A model generated the notes under the pieces. The model ran no database searches and was not told where the DNA came from. It saw only the letters and a list, made by a program, of their open reading frames with translations. The position numbers were made by a program, and so were the translations under genes. A stretch of DNA of 6,581 nucleotides from Promethearchaeota archaeon (GTDB taxonomy: Archaea > Asgardarchaeota > Lokiarchaeia > Sigynarchaeales > SOKP01), in contig JAHLWV010000126.1 in NCBI GenBank assembly GCA_019057735.1, positions 1 to 6,581 on the forward strand, in the 5' to 3' direction. Below are positions 1 to 5,181 of this stretch, piece after piece (the stretch's first letter is position 1; each line of letters begins with the position of its first letter).

Positions 1-245
1 TGATCTATTTTACAGGAACAGATAGAAAAATTAGTGTTATCGCGGGTTTGGGAATCCTTCCAGAATTGCAAAGAAAGGGCTTAGGAACTATGTTAGGCTT
101 AGCGAGCTGGGATTACTTTAAGAAGAAAGGAGTGAAAGAATTACGATGTAAGGTGTATAAAGACAATAAAACATCCTACAATTTCATACGAGGTCTCAAG
201 TTCGAGGAATACGATGAGGATTTCGTTCAATGGAAGCTTTTTTAG
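1..245 (+). CDS. GNAT-family N-acetyltransferase, C-terminal part (5' end outside window)
   Basis: The frame is open from the window edge (first full codon at position 3), so 80 C-terminal residues are visible and the real start lies upstream. A TTG at 48 is in frame but would cut the fold in half, so it is not the start. The segment LGILPELQRKGLGTML is the GNAT motif A: a beta strand followed by the Q/R-x-x-G-x-G/A loop (QRKGLG) that binds the acetyl-CoA pyrophosphate. Downstream, CKVYKDNKTSYNFIRGLKFEEY fits motif B, with a V-x-x-x-N strand, a helix containing Tyr and a G-[FL]-x-F turn. GNAT enzymes move an acetyl group from acetyl-CoA to an amine, here in the cytoplasm. The substrate cannot be read from this fragment; protein N-termini, amino acids or antibiotics are all possible. 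It lies 65 bp upstream of the co-oriented SagB-like gene, but T-runs in the gap suggest separate transcription. Confidence 0.85.
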   Translation, partial: IYFTGTDRKISVIAGLGILPELQRKGLGTMLGLASWDYFKKKGVKELRCKVYKDNKTSYNFIRGLKFEEYDEDFVQWKLF

Positions 246-264
246 CTGTTATAGCCTATTTTTT
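238..264 (+). terminator. Probable oligo-T terminator after the acetyltransferase gene
   Basis: Two T6 runs (238-243 and 259-264) bracket the stop codon and a very small potential hairpin (GCT-GTTAT-AGC, 245-255). Archaeal RNA polymerase commonly terminates at T-rich non-template DNA without a strong hairpin, so the T-runs are the main evidence. The first run overlaps the last codons of the gene. Confidence 0.35.
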
Positions 265-271
265 AATTTAT

Positions 272-283
272 TACTTTAAAGTT
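272..283 (+). promoter_or_regulatory. Weak TATA-box candidate for the SagB-like gene
   Basis: The segment TACTTTAAAGTT is centred about 33 bp before the ATG at 311. That spacing would start transcription at or just before the start codon, giving a leaderless or nearly leaderless mRNA. In agreement, no Shine-Dalgarno-like sequence precedes the ATG. The surrounding DNA is so AT-rich that the match could be chance. Confidence 0.25.
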
Positions 284-310
284 TTTAATGATGTTTTAAT
301 CATTTAACTT

Positions 311-1048
311 ATGGAAAAAGATTCAGAACATTATGGAGATAAATTCCAACAAAAATCCAAATATGTTAGAAACAGAATGCCCCAACACTTTTTAGATTGG
401 TCGAGAAAGCCGAAAACTTATAAAGCTTATCCGAGCGCAATAAAACAAATCGAACTTCCAAAACCTGATTTTGAGAAAACGATTGATTTTTGGAGAGTAA
501 TTAGAAATCGGCACTCAACCAGAAAATTCACTAAAGATCCTATATCTTTAATGGATCTCAGTTTGCTCTTGTTTGGAATGTCGGGGTTAAACAGGATTTT
601 TCCTCAATTTGCTTTTAGAACGGTACCATCGGCGGGTGGATTGTATCCCATCGAAATCTACCCTGTAGTTAATAATGTTACCAGTTTAGAAAAAGGAATC
701 TACCATTATAACATTCAAGAACATTCACTAGATTTATTAAAAGAAGGAGATTTTAGAAGTAAGGTGGCTGAGGGGTGTCTTGGTCAAAATATGGCATACA
801 ACTCCTCTGTAAACTTCATCTTGACCGCTGTAATTGAGCGATCTCAATGGAAGTATTTGCAGAGGTGTTATAGATACATATATTTAGATGCAGGGCACAT
901 TGGACAGAATTTTTATTTGATTGCTGAAGCGCTTGGTTTGGGAGCTTGTACGATTGGTGCGTTATATGATGATGAGTTAAACCAATTTCTCGAAATCGAC
1001 GGAAAAAATGAAACTACTATATATGTTGGGATTGTAGGAAAAATATAA
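311..1048 (+). CDS. SagB-type (McbC/ThcOx-like) FMN-dependent dehydrogenase, nitroreductase fold
   Basis: This 245-residue protein has the SagB-type layout. The N-terminal segment (about 8-50) carries an LDW...P...YKAYP...I-LP pattern. R67-x-S69-x-R71-x-F73 is the nitroreductase FMN-phosphate signature. PSAGGLYPIE (106-115) and GIYHYN (129-134) follow. W180-K181-Y182 and R185-C-Y-R188 precede LDAGHIGQN (192-200), ALGLGA (207-212) and a C-terminal IYVGIVG strand. K181-Y182 aligns with the Lys-Tyr pair known to be needed for azoline oxidation in McbC-type enzymes. Characterised members oxidise thiazolines or oxazolines to thiazoles or oxazoles in RiPP biosynthesis, using FMN in the cytoplasm. 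Length is at the short, single-domain end of the family. No YcaO or E1-like partner or precursor peptide is in the window, so the substrate is open; a general nitroreductase role is the alternative. The ATG start keeps the conserved N-terminal segment. The gene converges with the beta-helix gene across 33 bp. Confidence 0.88.
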   Translation: MEKDSEHYGDKFQQKSKYVRNRMPQHFLDWSRKPKTYKAYPSAIKQIELPKPDFEKTIDFWRVIRNRHSTRKFTKDPISLMDLSLLLFGMSGLNRIFPQFAFRTVPSAGGLYPIEIYPVVNNVTSLEKGIYHYNIQEHSLDLLKEGDFRSKVAEGCLGQNMAYNSSVNFILTAVIERSQWKYLQRCYRYIYLDAGHIGQNFYLIAEALGLGACTIGALYDDELNQFLEIDGKNETTIYVGIVGKI

Positions 1049-1078
1049 AAAAAAGTAAAATAAAAATTGATGAAAAAA
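1039..1078 (-). terminator. Oligo-T terminator region for the beta-helix gene
   Basis: Read on the minus strand, the sequence just past the beta-helix stop codon contains T-runs of 6, 5, 4, 8 and 5 bases within 40 bp (A-runs at 1073-1078, 1062-1066, 1057-1060, 1047-1054 and 1039-1043). This fits hairpin-independent archaeal termination. It overlaps the last codons of the convergent SagB-like gene. On the plus strand the corresponding T/C-rich tract (1081-1102) lies inside the beta-helix gene and may serve the SagB transcript. Confidence 0.5.
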
Positions 1079-1081
1079 GAT

Positions 1082-2455
1082 TTATTTCTTCTTTCTTCCT
1101 CGTAATAAGAATATTAGCAATACCGCAGCTAAAGCTCCAAAACCGATAACTAAACCAAAAATTAATCCTAGAATGAAAGGATCTAATGGAACAGCAGGGA
1201 GTTCTGCAGAAGTACATATATTATCTTTAAAAATATTACCAGTACTGCCTGTTTCGTTATAACAAACGCCGTTTCCAAGAAATATATTATTTAATACAAT
1301 ATTATTATCACTTGTTTCCAGATACGTTCCATTATTATTGTTATTCGCATTGTTACTCATAAGAGTATTCCCATTGCTATTAAGTAAATGAATACCGTTC
1401 TCATCGTTGTTATTTGCCTCGTTAGATAAAAGGATATTATTATCGGCTCCTGAAAGATAAATGCCATGTTCTTCATTATAAGAAGCAGTATTATCGTACA
1501 ATAAATTGTTATCAGCATTGCTAGATAGATAAATACCGGTTTGATTGTTATATCGAGCTAAATTATTTTGTACTATATTTTGTTGACATCCATTTGTTAT
1601 CCTTATTCCATACCAGTTATTGTCATGCGCATTATTATTCTCAATTAAGGATTGATCTACATTAGATAATCTGATTCCACTTTGATAATTATGATAAATG
1701 TGGTTACTTGAAAGTGTTATATTTATTCCACTATCTACAAGTAATCCATATCCGGTATTACTTTGGATTATATTACCTCTAAAAATATTTGAGTTACATG
1801 TTAAGACAATAAATCCATTATCGCCGTTTTCGTTCACAGTGTTATCTTCAAATAAACTATCGTCAACATTATCGAGATCAAAACCATCAAAAAGATTTTC
1901 ATTAACATCATTTGAGATAAACGATAAATCTTTTGAATTTTGAATCAGAAAACCATAACCCCCTGATGAACAATTATTATTTCTAAATGTAATATCTGTA
2001 CAATTATTAACGTCTATTCCATAACTAAAACCAGTCATTTGGTTATCTTCGATTATACCATTTGTAGTATTAAACAGAAAAATTGCTTCTACTGTTGCCG
2101 ATATAAAATCACAATTTACAACTTTAAAATATTTTCGTGAATCTCGTATATATAGACCGATTGCGTTTGGCGCAACATCAAAATCATCATTATTGATGAT
2201 ATAAGGATCTGCAAGTGTTCCTGAGCCAGTACAGTACCCTTCAGCGCTTCTATTTGCCCAATTAAATAATGGATTATCATCGTCGATAAGGAGAGTGTTG
2301 TTATGTATTGTGGAGGATTTTAAGTTATCAAAAAAGTTTTTTTGTTCAAAATCTTGTACAAATGCTAGGTTTGATATACTAAGATTGATATTTACTATTG
2401 GTAATGCTACTAATATTGTGATTAAAAGAACAAACTGTTTGTTTATAGATTTCAT
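1082..2455 (-). CDS. Secreted NosD-type right-handed parallel beta-helix protein with C-terminal membrane anchor
   Basis: Positions use the 460-residue reading from GTG at 2464. I prefer the ATG at 2455 (residue 4), because GAGAGTGA lies 5 bases before it and resembles a Shine-Dalgarno site. An N-terminal signal peptide (about 5-35) is followed by GSGTLADPYII (80-90), the G-G/S-G-T-x-x-x-P-Y-x-I entry typical of archaeal NosD/PbH1 proteins. From residue 103 to about 398 there are 13 coils of 22-24 residues, mostly of the form G-I-x-[LI]-x-x-[SN]-x-x-N-x-[LI]-x-x-N-x-[AIV]-x-x-N. A Ser/Pro linker, one hydrophobic helix (about 429-454) and the tail RGRKKK anchor the protein with the helix outside the cell. 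About nine N-x-S/T sequons fit N-glycosylation. Beta-helices of this kind bind or cleave polysaccharides or act as surface adhesins. I see no catalytic signature, so the ligand is unknown. Its terminus lacks the Pro-Gly anchor motif of the neighbouring surface protein. Confidence 0.88.
   Translation of the reverse strand: MKSINKQFVLLITILVALPIVNINLSISNLAFVQDFEQKNFFDNLKSSTIHNNTLLIDDDNPLFNWANRSAEGYCTGSGTLADPYIINNDDFDVAPNAIGLYIRDSRKYFKVVNCDFISATVEAIFLFNTTNGIIEDNQMTGFSYGIDVNNCTDITFRNNNCSSGGYGFLIQNSKDLSFISNDVNENLFDGFDLDNVDDSLFEDNTVNENGDNGFIVLTCNSNIFRGNIIQSNTGYGLLVDSGINITLSSNHIYHNYQSGIRLSNVDQSLIENNNAHDNNWYGIRITNGCQQNIVQNNLARYNNQTGIYLSSNADNNLLYDNTASYNEEHGIYLSGADNNILLSNEANNNDENGIHLLNSNGNTLMSNNANNNNNGTYLETSDNNIVLNNIFLGNGVCYNETGSTGNIFKDNICTSAELPAVPLDPFILGLIFGLVIGFGALAAVLLIFLLRGRKKK
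1271..2020 (-). repeat. Tandem beta-helix coil repeats (11 regular coils of 22-24 codons)
   Basis: Counting from the GTG at 2464, the coil-initial glycines fall at residues 149, 171, 194, 217, 240, 263, 286, 310, 334, 357 and 379. The spacings are 22, 23, 23, 23, 23, 23, 24, 24, 23 and 22. The period is 66-72 bp. Repeats are diverged in DNA sequence but keep Asn in the turn positions, giving an Asn-ladder pattern. Two more degenerate coils precede this block, beginning near residues 103 and 127. Confidence 0.85.
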
Positions 2456-2471
2456 TTTATTCACTCTCTAA
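2455..2471 (-). promoter_or_regulatory. Shine-Dalgarno-like site that decides the beta-helix start
   Basis: On the minus strand the sequence reads AGAGAGTGAATAAAATG. GAGAGTGA partly matches the archaeal Shine-Dalgarno consensus (GGAGGTGAT) and ends five bases before the ATG at 2455. The longer reading would use the GTG at 2464, which is inside this site, so the ATG is the more likely start. Either choice leaves the signal peptide intact. Confidence 0.45.
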
Positions 2472-2515
2472 TTTTTTGTTATATTTTGTGTTAATATGGT
2501 ATTATGATTATTTCA

Positions 2516-2532
2516 GTATTTAAATATGATTG
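2516..2532 (-). promoter_or_regulatory. BRE/TATA candidate for the beta-helix gene
   Basis: The minus strand reads AATCATATTTAAATAC around 2516-2531. It closely resembles AATCATATAAATAG upstream of the gene at 5182. TATA lies about 62-70 bp before the ATG, which would give a 5' leader of roughly 30-40 nt carrying the Shine-Dalgarno-like site. A separate promoter here, with a terminator-like tract further upstream, argues that this gene is not simply co-transcribed with the upstream surface-protein gene. Confidence 0.4.
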
Positions 2533-2553
2533 AGGAATAAAATTACCCGATTG

Positions 2554-2583
2554 AAAAACATGCCTTTAACGAGATATGTTTTT
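2554..2583. promoter_or_regulatory. Inverted repeat upstream of the beta-helix promoter
   Basis: AAAAACAT (2554-2561) and ATGTTTTT (2576-2583) are perfect 8-bp inverted arms separated by 14 bp. The site lies about 25 bp upstream of the TATA candidate for the beta-helix gene. It could be an operator or activator site, or a weak stem in the 3' end of the upstream transcript. The arms are mostly A/T, so chance is not excluded. Confidence 0.25.
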
Positions 2584-2672
2584 AATACTTATCTGAAAAT
2601 TAGATTTAATTTAATTACTTAAAATTGGAATATTGTAGTACCTAATTTCTTTAGACAGGTTGAGAAGCTTTT

Positions 2673-2682
2673 AAAAAAAAAA
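2673..2682 (-). terminator. T10 terminator after the triple-module surface protein gene
   Basis: A run of ten A on the plus strand is a T10 tract on the coding strand, beginning about 17 bp past the TAA stop (2699-2701). No stable hairpin precedes it. Oligo-T of this length is typical of archaeal termination sites. Confidence 0.5.
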
Positions 2683-2698
2683 GTTAAATGAAAATTTA

Positions 2699-4912
2699 TT
2701 AATTCTTACGAATTTTTCTTATTTTTAAGACTGATATAACTCCGATTGAAAACACGATAGCAAACGATATCAAATATACATCGTATCCTGGAATACCTCC
2801 TGGCGTTCCAGGCGGTTCCGCAATAATTTGTGCCCACATAAAAGAAATTTCGTTGACCCATAGTTCAAAATTATCCGCGTAAGTAGAATCATCCAAATCT
2901 CCAGTAAATTGGTCGATAAGATAACCGTTAAATAATGTTTTTCCACCGTTTCCTAAAACTAAATTTGTATTATTTTCCGTTTCTGATGCGGTATATCCGG
3001 CTAAAGAAGTAGCGTTTGGATAGACCCTTAGAAGGTCGCCCTCATCGCCGTAGTCCCTAATTGGGTCAAATCTAGGGGCTCCATAATCAACAGGTATGTT
3101 AAAGATTGAATGTGCTGCGTCCCAAATATAAAGCGACGAAGAATCAGGTTGAAGAGCATCATAAGCAAATCCTAATCTTGCCCATAAAGGATGAGTAATG
3201 TAATAATTTACTCTGAATGTAGACATTATTAATCGACCCCCATCTTTAACATAATCATTGATTGTTGTTAATGTGGAAGGACCAAAAGGTTTCCATGGAT
3301 TATCCACTATAACTAATTCCCAATCGTATAAATTTAGTGATAAATTCATATAATCATCATTAAAAGTTAAGTAGAAGTTAATACCTAGCTCGTTAAGAGC
3401 GTTAGAGACCGGAGTTCTGTAGTAATTTGGACTGTCAAGTTCGTCAACATAGAGAAGTACCTCAGCCTCGGATGTGGTTAACCAATTAGCGGTGTTGATG
3501 GCATATTGAAGATTATTAGTCATAACTATTCGAGTATTATCAAATAGATTTAGATCAGATGTCAGAATAACACGACCATTTCCATATTCTTCTCCTGCGA
3601 TACAGATATCAGTTAGAGAATTACCCCATAGAGGATACGCATTACCGGTGTAATTTAATAAACCACCAAGAGCCATCGTTAGCAAAGAACATCCTTCTTC
3701 AGTAGGATGCTCAAAACTGGTTGTCAGAGAATCGGTAGCAGTACCCGCTATGATTGATAAATCAAATAATGATAGCAAATAATTCAAATTTATACTACCA
3801 TCAAAAATATAACGGTCCCCTAATGCCAAAAGGCCTCCTCCATCATTTACCCAATTTCTAATATTTGTTACTTCTGAAGCAGTGAAGTTTATATCAGGTA
3901 AATTAACAATTAATAGGTCATATGGTGCAAGATTGTCGGTTGTAAAATTACCAAGAGCAGAAGGATAAAGTTTATCAAATGTATAACCACAACTCACTAA
4001 ATTATTTCTCATTAGTGTAAATCTTTCAGCCGTAAATTCAACAAAAGGATTATCCCAGATATCGACACCATAACCATTGAAGTGAGATAAATCGAATAAT
4101 ATTCTACCTTTAGGTCTTGGACATAACCATTCAATAGCGTCAATTAAAATCGCATCGTCCTCTAAATCTCGAGGGCTAGGTAGATGTACAACTTTACTTC
4201 CTCTTGATTGAGGATCAAAAGCAACCACTGTAGCATCATTAGGAGATCCAGGTCTAGTAGCAACTTTAACCACTTCACTTGCAATGCTCGTACCTTGAAG
4301 AGCGCTCCAATTAAAAGTAGCAGATGAAATTGAGCCAGTTATAGTAAAAGAATCATTAACTGCGTAAGACCTTGAAACGGGGTGTCGTGTAGTAATATTT
4401 TGAACTGATGAGAATAGATAATCCCAATAGGTTCCGTAACCATCATCACTTGCAGATTCTGGAGGTAATATCCCTGCATAGCAAATAAAGGCAAGAGCGC
4501 TATCCATTGATAGTAATGCACCTCCACCTAACCAGTATTCTTTTACGTAATTTGTTATATTGGTTTTTGGCAAGTGATCTGCCATTACAAAGATGTCATA
4601 TCTGGCATTTTTTAGCTCGTGATTGTAAATCTGGTTGGTTGTAAGAAGCGTTACTTCATATCCAGCTGCCAACATAGCAGTTTGAATATTAGAATAGTCA
4701 TTAGTTAATACATTTCCACTTGTGTAACTTGGTTGTGTGATATTTGGTTCGTTGTAAATTGCTACTCTTATGGGATTACTCAGCATCTGAGAGCTTTTAA
4801 GGTCATTTGTCTCTTGGATTTCAGCAGAATAAACGGGTGGAATCATAAATATCGGAGATAACAGCATTGTAAACGATATTACTAAAAAAATAGTGTTTTT
4901 GTTAATTCGCAT
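2699..4912 (-). CDS. Secreted surface protein with three tandem DUF4350/GATase1-like modules and a C-terminal membrane anchor
   Basis: Of 737 residues, 1-30 form a signal peptide (cleavage near VYSA/E). Three modules of about 212-219 residues follow (47-265, 268-480, 483-694). Each opens with a short beta strand (RVAIY, RILFD, EVLLY). A Y-D-x-x-[IV]-V strand and a helix ending in a GG turn come next: WLGGGALLSMDS, WVNDGGGLLALGD and YVKDGGRLIMSTF. Each closes with a helix containing Trp. This is the class I glutamine-amidotransferase-like Rossmann fold of the DUF4350 group. No module has a Cys at the nucleophile position after the GG-containing strand, so a binding or structural role is more likely than amidase activity. 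The C-terminus is a PPGTPGGIPGY linker, one helix (about 710-728) and KIRKIRKN, an Asgard-style cell-surface anchor. Eleven N-x-S/T sequons suggest a glycosylated exterior. GTGAT ends three bases before the ATG and supports that start. The ligand is unknown. Confidence 0.82.
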   Translation of the reverse strand: MRINKNTIFLVISFTMLLSPIFMIPPVYSAEIQETNDLKSSQMLSNPIRVAIYNEPNITQPSYTSGNVLTNDYSNIQTAMLAAGYEVTLLTTNQIYNHELKNARYDIFVMADHLPKTNITNYVKEYWLGGGALLSMDSALAFICYAGILPPESASDDGYGTYWDYLFSSVQNITTRHPVSRSYAVNDSFTITGSISSATFNWSALQGTSIASEVVKVATRPGSPNDATVVAFDPQSRGSKVVHLPSPRDLEDDAILIDAIEWLCPRPKGRILFDLSHFNGYGVDIWDNPFVEFTAERFTLMRNNLVSCGYTFDKLYPSALGNFTTDNLAPYDLLIVNLPDINFTASEVTNIRNWVNDGGGLLALGDRYIFDGSINLNYLLSLFDLSIIAGTATDSLTTSFEHPTEEGCSLLTMALGGLLNYTGNAYPLWGNSLTDICIAGEEYGNGRVILTSDLNLFDNTRIVMTNNLQYAINTANWLTTSEAEVLLYVDELDSPNYYRTPVSNALNELGINFYLTFNDDYMNLSLNLYDWELVIVDNPWKPFGPSTLTTINDYVKDGGRLIMSTFRVNYYITHPLWARLGFAYDALQPDSSSLYIWDAAHSIFNIPVDYGAPRFDPIRDYGDEGDLLRVYPNATSLAGYTASETENNTNLVLGNGGKTLFNGYLIDQFTGDLDDSTYADNFELWVNEISFMWAQIIAEPPGTPGGIPGYDVYLISFAIVFSIGVISVLKIRKIRKN
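2831..4774 (-). repeat. Three tandem GATase1-like protein modules (about 640 bp each)
   Basis: Module 1 is encoded by 4118-4774, module 2 by 3473-4111 and module 3 by 2831-3466. They are recognisable at protein level only. Shared points are the opening strand, the helix before the Y-D strand, the GG turn, and a late G-[KR]-[VT]-[VIL] strand followed by a helix containing Trp. The linkers between modules are only two residues or so by this division, giving a compact head-to-tail rod. Confidence 0.7.
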
Positions 4913-4921
4913 TAAATCACA
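4913..4921 (-). promoter_or_regulatory. Shine-Dalgarno-like site of the triple-module gene
   Basis: The minus strand reads TGTGATTTA directly before the ATG. GTGAT (plus-strand 4916-4920) matches the 3' half of the AGGAGGTGAT consensus complementary to 16S rRNA, at three bases from the start codon. It supports the 4912 start and implies a leadered transcript. Confidence 0.4.
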
Positions 4922-4991
4922 TTTTTTATATTTTTAAATAATTTTTTTGTAAATCTGTTATAAGATAAATATACACTAAATCCTAACACAG

Positions 4992-5005
4992 CTATTTAAA
5001 TTTTC
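4992..5005 (-). promoter_or_regulatory. BRE/TATA candidate for the triple-module gene
   Basis: The minus strand reads GAAAATTTAAATAG: a purine-rich BRE-like GAAAA joined to TTTAAATAG. The same start and end pattern, GAAAAT...TAAATAG, occurs at the opposing promoter (5117-5133), which strengthens both. It predicts a start near 4965 and a leader of about 50 nt. A second TATA-like stretch nearer the gene (4931-4940 on the minus strand) is a weaker alternative. Confidence 0.45.
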
Positions 5006-5012
5006 ATATATA

Positions 5013-5030
5013 TTTGAATAAGTATTCAAA
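5013..5030. promoter_or_regulatory. Inverted repeat TTTGAATA-AG-TATTCAAA, candidate operator
   Basis: Two perfect 8-bp arms flank a 2-bp centre. The arms include G and C positions, so the match is less likely to be an AT-composition artefact than the other palindromes here. It sits seven bases upstream of the BRE/TATA candidate of the minus-strand surface-protein gene, and about 90 bp upstream of the plus-strand TATA. That is a usual place for a dimeric winged-helix regulator. No regulator gene is in the window. Confidence 0.4.
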
Positions 5031-5116
5031 ACATTTTTACAATAATGTTTAAGAATTGGGGCGAGTTAGTCAATTGTTTAAAGTTTTTTTGTTCAATATC
5101 CATCTCATAAGCAAAA

Positions 5117-5133
5117 GAAAATCATATAAATAG
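5117..5133 (+). promoter_or_regulatory. BRE/TATA candidate for the ten-helix membrane protein gene
   Basis: GAAAATCATATAAATAG combines a BRE-like GAAAA with the TATA box ATATAAATA. Transcription would start near 5155-5160, leaving a leader of about 25 nt before the ATG at 5182. This is the clearest promoter candidate in the window. Confidence 0.5.
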
Positions 5134-5138
5134 AATTG

Positions 5139-5163
5139 AAATATTAATATTTAATATTAAATA
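5139..5163. promoter_or_regulatory. Two overlapping perfect palindromes at the predicted transcription start
   Basis: AAATATTAATATTT (5139-5152, 14 bp) overlaps TATTTAATATTAAATA (5148-5163, 16 bp); both are exactly self-complementary. They cover the predicted start region just downstream of the TATA box, where a bound repressor would block initiation. They contain only A and T, so chance palindromes of this length are not rare in such DNA. Confidence 0.25.
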
Positions 5164-5181
5164 AATTGGAAAAAATCAACT

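Noticed and set aside
48..245. TTG at 48 as the start of a 65-residue protein
   Set aside because: The frame is open to the window edge and a start here would remove the core strands of the GNAT fold; it is the tail of a longer gene.
1017..1217. 66-codon minus-strand open frame over the convergent gene ends
   Set aside because: It overlaps the ends of both the SagB-like and beta-helix genes, and its Phe/Ser-rich product has no recognisable feature; it is a shadow of the T-rich tract.
1698..1943. 81-codon plus-strand open frame inside the beta-helix gene
   Set aside because: It is antisense to regular beta-helix coils and arises from the repeat codon pattern.
4339..4527. 62-codon minus-strand open frame inside the triple-module gene
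   Set aside because: It lies in another frame of a well-supported gene and shows no domain or start signal.
5054..5075. AATTG/CAATT inverted arms around a GC-richer 12-bp centre
   Set aside because: Five-bp arms are too short to distinguish from chance in this AT-rich region.
5045..5110. 21-codon plus-strand open frame in the divergent intergenic region, in a locally GC-richer patch
   Set aside because: It has no Shine-Dalgarno-like site or recognisable product, ends before the TATA candidate of the next gene, and is short enough to occur by chance.
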